Shown: positions 26,277-35,664, counted from the first letter of the stretch. The stretch is DNA of 64,000 nucleotides from Shimwellia pseudoproteus (GCF_016415625.1 NZ_WBXP01000014.1:1-64000), one strand, 5' to 3'. The notes: generated from the sequence alone by a model not told the origin. Made by a program: numbers and translations.

Positions 26277-27583
26277 CAGTTCAGCCTTTCGGTCTGGCGG
26301 CGGATGCTGAACCAGCGGTTATCCGCCGGGTGTACGATAGCGCTCAGCGCCCGGGCGTAGTCCAGCACCAGGCCCGGGGTCCATGCCATGGTGGTGGCGC
26401 GCTTACGCAGCTGTGCCGCAATCCACATTTCAGGAATAAAAAACAGCCCGAGGAAGCGCAGCCAGCCGTAACGCTGAGCAAAAACACCGTCCAGCGCGGC
26501 TTCCAGGCCATAGGCGACGCTGCTGGAGCAGTTACGGGAGGTCAGATTGTAGATCTCCTCATCGCGGTAGCGTAGCCAGTAGCGCTTCAGGGATGCGCCG
26601 TTGATATTGTGGAAGATGATTTTCCGGTCAGACTCGCACCAGGCGGCGGATTCGCTGGAATAATCGGGCTGGAATTTCCCGGCTACGTTGTTCTCCTGGA
26701 TTGCCTTTAGCGTGTTAAAGAACTCTGACGGTGAGCGGTCAATATCCACCGCAGGATACAAACTGATATACAGGGCGGGCGGCAACTCCAGGGCCGCGTG
26801 ACCGGTAGAGATAACGCCGGTAGCATCCACGGCGGCAATATAGCGATTAAAGACCGGACGCGGGATTGGCTGGTGGGCCGCCGAGCCTTCGGGTGTCCAG
26901 ACATGCACGGTGAGCGGGCCATTTTCACCGGCTGGTGCGGTATCGGGTTGTTCATCGTCGGGTAAGACGCTGGCTTTACTCTTGATAAATAGCCGTTCCG
27001 GGGCCAGCAGGGCAAACACCGAACGCCTATCGTGCAGCCGGAAGGCCCGCCACGCGGTTCGCACACACTGGATACCGCTGATAAGCATCAACATTCCCAC
27101 CAGTTGGGCGATGGTGCCTTTATGGTGGGTAGGGTAGGGCTGGAACAGAAACAGCGCGAAAGCCAGATAACCAATCCCGGCGACAAACGACGCTTTCCAG
27201 TTATCAAAGCGTACCACCCAGGCGGAGGCCATCACAAACAGGCCGGTAATGAAGAAGGCAAAGCCGAACAGCAGTGCCAGCAGCAGGTTGCTGATGCCGT
27301 GCCCCAGCAGGGTCATCAGGGCGATAAATAAAAATAACGTCCCCTCAAAGTAGAGAATGGGCTTACGGGCCCCGGCTGCCCCGGGGGCCATTATCAGCAT
27401 AACCAGGCTTTCACAGATAAGCAGCCCGCTGAAGAACCGGGAGGGGAAGTACAGCATGCCGTCCAGCCCGTCGATAAATATCGACAGGCCCGCTATCCCC
27501 CACAGCACGCCAAACAGCGCCAGCAGAGGGGTCGCCTGGCGAACGAAATTAGCGCCCATTAATAACAGTGCAATTTGTAACAT
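26276..27583 (-). CDS. HdeD-like membrane protein fused to a papain-like domain
   Basis: A 435-residue protein. The first 180 residues hold about six hydrophobic helices in short DUF308/HdeD-like hairpins (LALFGVLWGIAGLSIFIDGL, LLALLFGFAFFITGLFVMAS). After a linker (about 181-245) the C-terminal domain has STGHAALEL (His262) and LTSRNCSSSVAYGLEAAL (Cys352), again the His/Cys order of papain-like hydrolases. A late hydrophobic patch (GWLRFLGLFFIPEMWIA) may re-contact the membrane. It sits between a MASE1 sensor gene (3-base gap) and the DUF4105-like gene (1-base overlap). I do not know a named function for this fusion. Confidence 0.72.
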   Translation of the reverse strand: MLQIALLLMGANFVRQATPLLALFGVLWGIAGLSIFIDGLDGMLYFPSRFFSGLLICESLVMLIMAPGAAGARKPILYFEGTLFLFIALMTLLGHGISNLLLALLFGFAFFITGLFVMASAWVVRFDNWKASFVAGIGYLAFALFLFQPYPTHHKGTIAQLVGMLMLISGIQCVRTAWRAFRLHDRRSVFALLAPERLFIKSKASVLPDDEQPDTAPAGENGPLTVHVWTPEGSAAHQPIPRPVFNRYIAAVDATGVISTGHAALELPPALYISLYPAVDIDRSPSEFFNTLKAIQENNVAGKFQPDYSSESAAWCESDRKIIFHNINGASLKRYWLRYRDEEIYNLTSRNCSSSVAYGLEAALDGVFAQRYGWLRFLGLFFIPEMWIAAQLRKRATTMAWTPGLVLDYARALSAIVHPADNRWFSIRRQTERLN

Positions 27584-27586
27584 GGC

Positions 27587-28804
27587 TCAGCCCTCCCCGG
27601 GCGTGGGTGCGTGATTTTCCTCATCAGCCCACTGACCAACCAGTAACAGCCCCCAGGGGCGCTGCAGGCGAATTAATGTAGTTTCTTCTATGTGAATGTG
27701 GCGCCAGCCGGGCAAGTGCAGGGTGAAGCGAAAAGGCTGGCTGGTGTTGTGATCGTTAACGACCGCCGCCCAGCGCTGGCGCATCTGGCCCTGGTCCTCT
27801 TCGTCCAGCAGGGCAATTAACTGGTCCCGGTGGGTTATTGCGGCCAGTTGCGTTTGCAGGGCGGAGGTGCTGTTTTCATCCCAGCCGATACGCCCGCTTT
27901 CCGGTTCGAGAAAGTATGAAATCGTCGGTTTTCTGGCCTGGTGGTTATACAGATAGATAAAGCTCAGCAACAGCGCGGTGCCGGAGAGGTAAATCTGGGC
28001 CAGTAACAGGGGCTCTCCGGCGTGCAGGCCGCGGGTAAAAAACGGCCCGTATCCTTGCCATGAACAGACAATAACAATGGCGCTAAAACAGGTGAACACC
28101 AGTGCACCGGCTTTATTTCCGCCGATCAGCGGCAGGGCGATCATCAGCATCACCGGCACACAGGCCAGCATAAACAGCGAGACGTCGCCTTTGTCCCCAC
28201 TGGGGGGTTGGCGGAAGATATACAGGGTCAGGCCACACAGCAATAATCCGAGTACGGTCGCTGATACGCAGCGGGCAAGGGGAGGCCGGCCATCGTTGCG
28301 CAGCAGCCCGACAATTATCGTGGTCAGCAATACCGTGCTGGACACATTGGCGGACCACCAGATCCACAGGGCGCGGGTAAATGCGATGTCGTGATGAAGG
28401 GTGGTCCAGATGGCGATCAACCCACCCGCCAGGGTGCTGATAATAGCGGTAGAGAGCAGCCAGACGATCAGCGCATGCAGCGTGTCACCGGGCCGTGAAT
28501 AGTGGCGGACACACCAGGCGATGGCGATATCATCACACAATGACACTACCGAGTGGATCAGCGACGTGTTCAGGCTGTGGTGCACGACGGCATCCAGCAG
28601 ATACTGGACGGTAAACAGGCCGATAAACAGCGCCAGCCAGAGGCGGCCTGGGGTCAGGATAAATGCCGCTACCGCCATGCCTGCCGGTAACCAGACAAAT
28701 GACAGCCGGTCTTGCGCATCATGGAGCCAGAGCGATAAGTACCCCAGTAAGAAATATAACGTACACCACAGCAATAACTGCCAGTAATAGCGACCAGAAA
28801 GCAT
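27587..28804 (-). CDS. MASE1 membrane sensor protein without recognisable output domain
   Basis: A 405-residue protein. Residues 1-290 form about eight to ten hydrophobic helices with the MASE1 layout (LGYLSLWLH, FVWLPAGMAVAAFIL, WWSANVSSTVLLTTIIVGLL). The last about 110 residues form a small soluble domain (about 300-395), possibly a degenerate PAS (LPGWRHIHIEETTLIRLQRP). MASE1 normally precedes GGDEF, EAL or kinase domains; none is present here. It is the first gene of the three-gene operon with two papain-like proteins and is divergent from a PAS-GGDEF cyclase, so it may sense a signal for that module. Function unknown. Confidence 0.78.
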   Translation of the reverse strand: MLSGRYYWQLLLWCTLYFLLGYLSLWLHDAQDRLSFVWLPAGMAVAAFILTPGRLWLALFIGLFTVQYLLDAVVHHSLNTSLIHSVVSLCDDIAIAWCVRHYSRPGDTLHALIVWLLSTAIISTLAGGLIAIWTTLHHDIAFTRALWIWWSANVSSTVLLTTIIVGLLRNDGRPPLARCVSATVLGLLLCGLTLYIFRQPPSGDKGDVSLFMLACVPVMLMIALPLIGGNKAGALVFTCFSAIVIVCSWQGYGPFFTRGLHAGEPLLLAQIYLSGTALLLSFIYLYNHQARKPTISYFLEPESGRIGWDENSTSALQTQLAAITHRDQLIALLDEEDQGQMRQRWAAVVNDHNTSQPFRFTLHLPGWRHIHIEETTLIRLQRPWGLLLVGQWADEENHAPTPGEG

Positions 28805-28870
28805 ATTTACCTCTGACAGATGACCCGGTTGAATAGGTGTGCCCCGATAAAGTGCACAGGAATAACATCT

Positions 28871-28890
28871 GTTACGTATTTGTACGTAAC
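28871..28890. promoter_or_regulatory. 20-base palindrome upstream of the MASE1 operon
   Basis: GTTACGTA-TTTG-TACGTAAC is an 8-bp perfect inverted repeat 67 bases upstream of the MASE1 start, in an otherwise AT-rich 483-base divergent region (28805-29287). It looks like a dimeric regulator site. A smaller stem (GCCAAT/ATTGGC, about 29054-29069) lies nearer the cyclase. No gene was found in this gap. Confidence 0.45.
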
Positions 28891-29287
28891 TATATGATAT
28901 ATATAGATTTATATTTTAAATCACTCATGTCAAATGGCTATACAAAAGACCATAAAACTTGAAGGTAATCTGCACTGGGGCATATTGGGTTTGGGTATTT
29001 GGCGTAGATAAATTTATGGTGGGTTAATCGATGGCGTTGTTTATGGTGGCAAGGCCAATTACAATTGGCTGGCGTAGTGATAATGCATTCTGTCATCTAG
29101 CGCCCATCAAACTAATACCTGAGAGTGATAATTTCTGACACTTTTATCGGTTATCATATGGCATGGTGTATCTGCGCTGCCATGTATATTACCTGAGTAA
29201 GGTAAAAATATGCCGTGAGTATGATGATATTGTTGCGGTAATTTTAAATTAAATTTTCTGTAGTATTTGTCCCTGGAAATGAATGTG

Positions 29288-30241
29288 ATGGTTGTGAATA
29301 GCGCGAAGGCAACGGATATTTTTGATATCAATGAGCGTCAGCAATATGACATCGTTAGCGAAATGTTGAATGTCAGCGAGGATTGTATCAAAGTGATTGG
29401 GACGGATGGCTCGCTGCTGTTTGTAAACCATGCCGGTTGCCAGGCATTGGGGATCGATAAAAATAACCCCGCGGGTATCAACTGGCTTAGTCTGTTACCA
29501 GACAACGTGCAGCGTCGCGGTCGCGCAGCGTTGAAAAAGGCCAGCCAGGGACAACGCTGTACGTTTAACGGGGCCACCGGTACAAATACCAGTGATGTTA
29601 TTTACTGGAATAATGCGCTCACGCCGGTTATCGGTGATGATCAACAGGTCTCCCATATATTATGTGTCTCCCGGGATATTACCCGGCAAGTGCTGGCTGA
29701 GCGTAAGCTAAAAGTAGAAAGTGAAAGCGATGCCCTGACAGGGTTGTATAATCGACGGGCTTTTCATAAATATTTGTCGCGGCGGATACTCAGAGCGAAA
29801 AGAAAGCATCAGCAGGTCGGGCTATTATTTATTGATCTTGATGATTTTAAATATATCAATGACAGCTATGGTCATATGGTGGGCGATAAAGTATTAAAAC
29901 AGGTCGCAAAGAGTATATCCAAAGTACAAAATGAGCACCGGATCATCGCGCGCCTGGGGGGCGATGAGTTTGCGGTGATCATTGATGATGTTACTGATGA
30001 TGCGGACATTTTATCTGTGGCGCAGAGCATCATTAATCAGGTGTCGCGCACGGTTCGTTACGGGAAGCAGTCAGTGTCTTTGGGGGTTGGCATTGGTATT
30101 GCGGTTTATCCCGGCCAGGCGGGCAACGCCCATGAACTGATACGCCTTGCGGATCTGGCGATGTACCAGCAAAAATCCCGCGGGAAAGCAGGCGTCTGTT
30201 TATACCATCAAACGGCGAGTTGTGAACGGCGCTCACACTGA
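29288..30241 (+). CDS. PAS-GGDEF diguanylate cyclase
   Basis: A soluble protein of 317 residues predicted to synthesise cyclic di-GMP. A PAS domain (about 20-135, VIGTDGSLLFVNHAGCQALG) is followed by a GGDEF domain (about 145-305). The active motif RLGGDEFAV is intact, and DLDDFKYINDSYGH carries the metal/GTP residues. No RxxD inhibitory site precedes GGDEF, in contrast to the cyclase at 1999. Several starts are possible: TTG 29267, ATG 29279 or ATG 29288. I chose 29288 because GGAAATG at 29275-29281 gives usable spacing. It is divergent from the MASE1 operon. Low GC upstream. Confidence 0.86.
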   Translation: MVVNSAKATDIFDINERQQYDIVSEMLNVSEDCIKVIGTDGSLLFVNHAGCQALGIDKNNPAGINWLSLLPDNVQRRGRAALKKASQGQRCTFNGATGTNTSDVIYWNNALTPVIGDDQQVSHILCVSRDITRQVLAERKLKVESESDALTGLYNRRAFHKYLSRRILRAKRKHQQVGLLFIDLDDFKYINDSYGHMVGDKVLKQVAKSISKVQNEHRIIARLGGDEFAVIIDDVTDDADILSVAQSIINQVSRTVRYGKQSVSLGVGIGIAVYPGQAGNAHELIRLADLAMYQQKSRGKAGVCLYHQTASCERRSH

Positions 30242-30258
30242 GGTATCGCTCGCCGGGA

Positions 30259-31048
30259 TCAGGTATTGCCGCCCGGTGTACGGCCAGTCTGGCGGGAGAA
30301 CATCGCAATAAACGCTGATGCCGTGCTGTAGCCCATCTCAAAGGCGACACTTTCAATCTTTTCTCCCTTCTCCAGCAGCGGCATGGCCCGCACAACGCGT
30401 AAACGCTGGCGCCACTGGTTTAATGACATCCCCAGCGTGGCTTCACACCGGCGGTGCAGGGTACGCATGGTGATCCCGGCCTCCCGGGCAAGGATCGCCA
30501 GTGGGGTATTACTTGCGGGATCCCGCTCCAGTTTTTCGAGGATGGGCCGGATGACAGGATCCCCGGTGAAGGGCAGAAAATTGTCTTTTACCGGTGCGCT
30601 GTTCAGCTGGTCGCGCAATACCATCAGCAGCCTCTGATGCGCGTCAGAGAGCGGCAGATGCGGTGGATGGTGGCGCAAATGGCTAAGCAGTGCCGTGGTA
30701 AAAGGGCGTGGTTTCAAGGGAGCAGGCATACGCCGGTAGTGCCTGGCACAGCGGTGCAGAGAGATACAGCGTGCAGTGGATCGCGCCATTACGGTTTAGC
30801 CCTTCATGGGTGACACCGGGGGGAAGCCAGATCCCATAGTGGGGCGGGGCCAGTAAATGGCCGTGTTCAAGGCGCACCTCCAGCAGGCCAGTAAACGAGT
30901 AGACAAACTCACCCCAGTGGTGGCGATGGCGTGAGTAGCTGGCGCCCGCAGGCATCTCTGCCACCCGGAACCAGAGCGGCGCAGGGATCTCGTGTTCAAA
31001 AGGGGGAGCAATATGGTGTTGCTGTTGGGCCATACGGCGGTGAGGCAT
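30259..31048 (-). pseudogene. AraC-family regulator with a single-base frameshift
   Basis: The first part (from ATG 31048, MPHRRMAQQQHH) is a cupin-like ligand domain with HRHHWGEFVYSFTGLLEVRL and HYGIWLPPGVTHEG. It ends early at YACSLETTPF-YHGTA-stop. One base over, the frame continues TTALLSHLRHHPPHLPL and runs into an intact AraC double helix-turn-helix (LAREAGITMRTLHRRCEATL; VAFEMGYSTASAFIAMFSRQ) to the stop at 30259. The shift lies in a CCCTTTT run near 30700, where one base fewer restores a full protein of about 262 residues like the NimR/YeaM group. It is divergent from an EamA transporter, its likely target. A sequencing error or a recent mutation are both possible. Confidence 0.8.
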
Positions 31049-31151
31049 AGGTATTCTGCTGATCTGCACTATTGAATGTCCATTTTGCATTATATGCGCC
31101 ATACCGGCCACTGCCATACTGCGGGTTTTATCACGCTGACAGGAAAAGACG

Positions 31152-32078
31152 GTGAGGCGAGGGGTCGATTTACGCGCGGTGGCGAGCATGGTACTGCTGT
31201 GTATTATCTGGGGTATCCAGCAGGTGGCGATTAAAGGTGTGATGGATGAGGTTTCCTCCCTGTTGCAGATTGCCATTCGCAGCGGGGCCAGCGCAGTGCT
31301 GATTTTTCTGTTGTCCACATGCCTATCCCGTACGACGGCGGATACCCGGGAATTCCGGCTGGCAGGGTGTGTCGCCGGGGCGCTATTTGCACTGGAGTTT
31401 TTCTTTGTCGCCCAGGGGCTGCGGTTTACGTCGGCATCCCATATGGCGGTATTCCTGTATACCGCGCCGATATTTGCCGCGATTGGCCTCCAGCTGTTTC
31501 ACCCGGATGAACGGCTCAGCCTGCTTCAGTGGGGTGGTATTGCGTTGGCATTTACCGGGATTGCCGTGGCCTTTTTATCTGGCGGGCAGCAACGCGGTGA
31601 TGTGCACCAGATGCTGATCGGTGACGGTATGGGGCTGCTGGCCGGGTTTTCCTGGGGGGCGACTACGGTGGTGGTGCGCTGTTCCGCCCTGAGCCGGGCC
31701 CCGGCGAGCGTCACGCTGTTTTATCAGCTGGCTGGCGGGGCGGTATTGCTGCTGCCGCTGGCGTGGGTGTCTGGCCAGCACCATTTTCAGCCGGCGCTGG
31801 CCGGTATACTGAGCCTGGTATTCCAGACGCTGGTGGTCTCTTTTGCCAGCTATCTGGCATGGTTTAGTCTGATGAAGGTGTATATCGTCTCCCAACTGGG
31901 GATATTGTCGTTTATGACCCCGGTATTTGGGGTGCTTGCCGGGATGCTGATATTACATGAGAAACCCTTGCCGGAATTTTTTTATGGCAGTGCGCTGATT
32001 CTGGCTGGGGTAATTATTGTCAGCGGCATGCCGTGGTTTAGCGAATATATTAAAAAACGGCTGCGCTATCAGGTTTAA
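31152..32078 (+). CDS. EamA/DMT-family transporter
   Basis: A 308-residue drug/metabolite transporter with ten hydrophobic helices arranged as two EamA repeats (ASMVLLCIIWGIQQVAIKGV; GLLAGFSWGATTVVVRCSAL). The start is GTG at 31152 behind AGGAAAAG; the next in-frame ATG would remove part of helix 1. The substrate is unknown, generally amino acids, purines or toxic metabolites in this family. It is divergent from the frameshifted AraC regulator, about 100 bases apart, so its control may be altered in this strain. Confidence 0.87.
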   Translation: MRRGVDLRAVASMVLLCIIWGIQQVAIKGVMDEVSSLLQIAIRSGASAVLIFLLSTCLSRTTADTREFRLAGCVAGALFALEFFFVAQGLRFTSASHMAVFLYTAPIFAAIGLQLFHPDERLSLLQWGGIALAFTGIAVAFLSGGQQRGDVHQMLIGDGMGLLAGFSWGATTVVVRCSALSRAPASVTLFYQLAGGAVLLLPLAWVSGQHHFQPALAGILSLVFQTLVVSFASYLAWFSLMKVYIVSQLGILSFMTPVFGVLAGMLILHEKPLPEFFYGSALILAGVIIVSGMPWFSEYIKKRLRYQV

Positions 32079-32110
32079 TATTTCTTAATTTTTATTTCTA
32101 GTGACCTGAT

Positions 32111-32144
32111 GTTTAACCGGGCTGAATATTCAGCCCGGTTAAAC
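32111..32144. terminator. Bidirectional terminator
   Basis: A perfect 34-base palindrome, arms of 17 bases (GTTTAACCGGGCTGAAT and its complement), lies between the convergent EamA and cyclotransferase-like genes, whose stop codons are 70 bases apart. AT-rich flanks on both sides provide the U-rich tails. Confidence 0.75.
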
Positions 32145-32148
32145 AATA

Positions 32149-32475
32149 TTATTGGCTCAGCATATAAATCCATGACTGTACTTTACGGCCACTATGAGTA
32201 GTTACCGTAACGCTCACGCGCTGATACTCCGCGCCTTCGAACGCATCCAGCACCTGCCAGTTAGCCGCCAAATTATCTGAAGAAAATAAATAGCCGTTTA
32301 CCCGATTCTCGCTGTTATCCAGCACAATACCCGGGTAGCCCATGTCGGCTCCCCAGCCTTTTTGTTCCAGAGAACCATTAACGTAGCCTTCTTCCCAGCT
32401 ACCGCCGATATTTTCCATTATATGGGCGTTAGGGCGGCCGGGGCATAATGTGCCATAGACAAATAAACTATCCAT
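32149..32475 (-). CDS. Gamma-glutamylcyclotransferase-like (AIG2/YtfP) protein
   Basis: A 108-residue protein with the family start LFVYGTLCPGRPNAHIM (4-20), whose YGTL loop binds the gamma-glutamyl group, and DAFEGAEYQRVSVTV (about 77-91) containing the conserved acidic catalytic Glu80. The length fits the small bacterial YtfP/AIG2 type. Members cleave gamma-glutamyl amines or peptides to 5-oxoproline; the precise substrate here is unknown. Monocistronic. The gap 32476-32717 holds only a stem (GCCCCTGG/CCAGGGGC, 32679-32703). Confidence 0.85.
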   Translation of the reverse strand: MDSLFVYGTLCPGRPNAHIMENIGGSWEEGYVNGSLEQKGWGADMGYPGIVLDNSENRVNGYLFSSDNLAANWQVLDAFEGAEYQRVSVTVTTHSGRKVQSWIYMLSQ

Positions 32476-32717
32476 TAGTAAATTCCAGATGATATAAAAC
32501 AGAATATCAGGCTACCATGAATATCATCGGGGTGCCATATTTTACAGCGCTATAATAATATAATAAATTGCTGGCGTTAATTAATAGTAATTATATTTGT
32601 TACGCGATGCGCTAAAAAAGCGCAGGGCAACAATCTGCTCAATCACCACGACCTCAATTACCACGACATTGAGAGGTTGCCCCTGGCGGCGGTATCCAGG
32701 GGCGTACGGCGGGGTGT

Positions 32718-33950
32718 CTAGCCTAAGAACATCACTGATACGCACATCAGGCCAACAATCAGGGTTATCAGATTCCCCACTGAACGGTACGGTTTCAGCG
32801 CCGGGATCAGGTAGGTGGACAGTGTTGGCATAATAAACAGGATCATGGCGATCAGCGGCCCACTGATGGCGTAAATCATTGATATCGCGTTTGGATTAAT
32901 GCAGCACACGATAAAGGTCAGTAGTGATACCAGCATAATCGACAGCGCCCGGTTAAAGGCCCGGCTTTTTTTCACTCCCACCTGGTTCAGGCCGGTTTTG
33001 ACCATCTCAGTGGCCCCTTCAATCACCCCGAAATAGGTCCCGAGGAAGGATTTTGACATGGCAATGACCGCGACAATAATCCCTGAGATAGAGAGCCACG
33101 CCGGGGCATTGGGCATCATTGACAGTGCCGACAAGATAGTGACGCCGTGATCTTTTGCGGAGGTAATATACGACGGGGGAATCGACAGCACACAGCTGAA
33201 GACAAAAAACAGCACGCTGATGCAGATGATCAGATAGGCGACTTTCATGATTTTTTTGCATTTATCCATTGCCTTATCGGCGTATTTTTCCCGTCTGTCG
33301 ATGGCAAACGTGGAAATGATAGGCGTATGACTAAAAGCGAAAACCATCACCGGAATTGAAATCCATATCTGGTGTAGCGTGTGCTGATCAAAGGACATTT
33401 GGCCCGTCAGCAGCGAGGGCTGCCAGCTGCCGGTCAGGTAGAACGACAGGAACAGGAAGTAGGCGATCAGCGGGAAAACCAGGAACCCCATCACCCGGAT
33501 GGTCGCATGGCGGCCCATCAGGAAAATCAGGTTTAGCACCACGACGACCGCCAGGCTGACCATCATGCGTATGTGGGTATTAATCACCATATGGGCTGCC
33601 AGCTGCTCGATAAGCGAGTTGGTTATCGCTACCGCGTAGATCAACACCACGACAAAGAAGGCAATAAAATACAATGCGGTAATCAGGCTACCTATCTTCT
33701 TACCGTAATAGTGGGTGACGGCGGCAGTGATCCCCTCGCCCGAGGCGGCGGTATTGGATGACAGGATAAACTGGCATAACGCTTTGTGGGGCCAGTAGGT
33801 TAATGGCCATGCCACCAGTGCCGTAATGAACAGAACAACAGCCCCTGCGGAACCCAGCTGTATCGGAAGGAATAGAGTACCTGCGCCAACGGCAGTCCCA
33901 TATAGTGCGAAACTCCAGAGAGTCTCTTCTTTTGACCAAATTTTAGACAT
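32718..33950 (-). CDS. HAAAP-family amino acid permease (YhaO/SdaC-like)
   Basis: A 410-residue inner-membrane transporter with eleven hydrophobic helices of the hydroxy/aromatic amino acid permease family. The start WSKEETLWSFALYGTAVGAG contains the helix-1 substrate loop (GTAVGAGTLFLPI), and SFDQHTLHQIWISIPVMVFAFSHTPIIS is typical of the serine-transporter branch. The substrate is not decidable by eye; serine or a related polar amino acid is most likely. It lies upstream of a stem-loop and downstream of hutF on the same strand, but a 319-base gap suggests a separate promoter. Confidence 0.85.
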   Translation of the reverse strand: MSKIWSKEETLWSFALYGTAVGAGTLFLPIQLGSAGAVVLFITALVAWPLTYWPHKALCQFILSSNTAASGEGITAAVTHYYGKKIGSLITALYFIAFFVVVLIYAVAITNSLIEQLAAHMVINTHIRMMVSLAVVVVLNLIFLMGRHATIRVMGFLVFPLIAYFLFLSFYLTGSWQPSLLTGQMSFDQHTLHQIWISIPVMVFAFSHTPIISTFAIDRREKYADKAMDKCKKIMKVAYLIICISVLFFVFSCVLSIPPSYITSAKDHGVTILSALSMMPNAPAWLSISGIIVAVIAMSKSFLGTYFGVIEGATEMVKTGLNQVGVKKSRAFNRALSIMLVSLLTFIVCCINPNAISMIYAISGPLIAMILFIMPTLSTYLIPALKPYRSVGNLITLIVGLMCVSVMFLG

Positions 33951-34269
33951 CGACTGAATGTATCAACTATAAAATAAACAAAAAGTAGCGCAATTTACCA
34001 TAAATAGCGTCAGTTCGGGGGTTCTTGCGTGAAGTTTCGGGCAAGTAGATTGAAATTTCTGGAATTATTACGAAGCGTAACCGCGTTTTCGGCCTGAAAA
34101 AACAGAAGGTTAATCGGTTGCGTTGCGATCCTGGGCGGCCAATACGGGGGACGCTTTCTGGCGGGATCCTGCGAGAGGGCGCCTTTGTACCTGCTGGCGC
34201 CACATAATGCTGCCATGGGCGCTGGCTGTCCCCGCCGGTGATAAGCAGCCGGAAGACGCCATTTTTTGA
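33951..34269. other. Intergenic region between hutF and the HAAAP permease
   Basis: No convincing gene, tRNA or repeat was seen in these 319 bases. The right part near 34255-34267 (GCCATTTTTTG) could end the hutF transcript. The left part, AT-rich before 33960, should hold the permease promoter. Frames open here lack ribosome sites and have no protein-like composition. Confidence 0.4.
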
Positions 34270-35631
34270 TTAGCGCAGCTGTTTCAGCACCCGTATAAAT
34301 GCCACGCTAAGTGATTCATCATCCGCATGGTGGCCATCCTTAATCACCCAGCGGCCGCCGGTCATCACATGGCGCACCGGGTTAGCAGAGCAGGCGAATA
34401 GCCAGCGGTTAAGCCGCATTGCGTCACTGGCGGTGGCAATAAATGGTTCCCGGTCATCCAGCACCAGTAAATCTGCGCGGTAGCCGGGCTGCAGGCGGCC
34501 AATTTTCTGCCCCAGAGCCTGCGCGCCACCGCGTAATGCCCCCTGATACAGGACGTTACCGATAGCGGGCTCATCGGGTAACGCCAGCCGGTTGCGGCGC
34601 TGATCCTGGAGCCGCTGACCATATTCAAGCCAGCGTAATTCCTCAGCCACGCTGACCGTAATATGGCTGTCCGAACCAATCCCCCACAGGCCCCCCTGAG
34701 AGAGATAACGCTGGCCGGGGAAAATACCGTCCCCGAGGTTGGCTTCGGTAGTCGGGCACAGCCCCGCGACCGCGCCGGACGCGGCGAGGCGGTCTGTCTC
34801 CGGGACGCTAAGATGGGTGGCGTGGATCAGGCACCAGTGGTGGTCCACGGCAACATGGTCAAACAGCCACGCCACGGGCCGCTGGCCGCACCACGCCAGG
34901 CAGTCATCAACCTCTTTTTGTTGTTCGGCAATATGAATATGTACGGGCTGTGGCTGGTGGGCGTGATACGCCAGTACCTGCTGGATTTGTTCAGGCGTAA
35001 CGGCCCGCAGGGAGTGGAAACATAGCCCGGTACGCTGCATCGGTTCCCGGGCGAGTTGTGCGGTCAGATAATGATGGAGAGCCAGATAGCTGTCAGTATC
35101 CTGAATAAAACGCCGTTGCCCCTGGCCTGGCGGTTGGCCACTGAACCCGGCATAGCTGTACAACACCGGCAGCAGGGTTAATCCGATGCCGGACTGGCTG
35201 GCTGCCCGGGAAATCCGTAGCGCCAGGCTATCCTGGAGCGAATAGGGATTGCCGTGATTATCGTGGTGCAGGTAGTGGAATTCAGCCACTGAAGTGTACC
35301 CGGCTTTCAGCATCTCGATATACAGATAACGGGCGATGATTTCGACCTGGTCCGGGGTTATCTTCGCCGCCATGCGATACATCAGATCGCGCCAGCTCCA
35401 GAAGCTGTCACTGGGATTGGCGACAACCTCTGTTAGCCCGGCCATCGCGCGCTGAAAAGCATGGGAGTGGAGGTTGGGCATTCCCGGCACCACAATACCG
35501 GGCAGGCGCTCACCATCAGGGGCAGCATTAGCGACGATACCGGTGATGTCGCCGCTGTCGGAAATGGTAATACTGACGTTGTGTGCCCAGCCGTCAGGCA
35601 ACAGTGCTTTTTCCGCAAACCAGACCGCCAT
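34270..35631 (-). CDS. hutF: Formimidoylglutamate deiminase
   Basis: A 453-residue amidohydrolase that deiminates N-formimino-L-glutamate to N-formyl-L-glutamate and ammonia, the branch of histidine degradation that uses HutF and HutG. Metal-binding motifs are NLHSHAFQRA (about 53-62), HIHIAEQQKEV (about 232-242) and WGIGSDSHITVSV with the catalytic Asp. WSWRDLMYRM and CPTTEANLGDGIFP are signatures of the HutF group. It is divergent from hutC with a HutC-type operator between, so it is repressed together with the rest of the cluster. Confidence 0.94.
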   Translation of the reverse strand: MAVWFAEKALLPDGWAHNVSITISDSGDITGIVANAAPDGERLPGIVVPGMPNLHSHAFQRAMAGLTEVVANPSDSFWSWRDLMYRMAAKITPDQVEIIARYLYIEMLKAGYTSVAEFHYLHHDNHGNPYSLQDSLALRISRAASQSGIGLTLLPVLYSYAGFSGQPPGQGQRRFIQDTDSYLALHHYLTAQLAREPMQRTGLCFHSLRAVTPEQIQQVLAYHAHQPQPVHIHIAEQQKEVDDCLAWCGQRPVAWLFDHVAVDHHWCLIHATHLSVPETDRLAASGAVAGLCPTTEANLGDGIFPGQRYLSQGGLWGIGSDSHITVSVAEELRWLEYGQRLQDQRRNRLALPDEPAIGNVLYQGALRGGAQALGQKIGRLQPGYRADLLVLDDREPFIATASDAMRLNRWLFACSANPVRHVMTGGRWVIKDGHHADDESLSVAFIRVLKQLR

Positions 35632-35654
35632 GCCATTCCCCTGTGTTATGTAAA

Positions 35655-35664
35655 TGTATATACA
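35655..35664. promoter_or_regulatory. HutC-type operator between hutF and hutC
   Basis: TGTATATACA is a perfect 10-base palindrome matching the core bound by HutC repressors. A degenerate copy (TGTAGATATACA, 35669-35680) follows. The site lies 24 bases upstream of hutF and 69 bases upstream of hutC and could control both. Confidence 0.7.
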
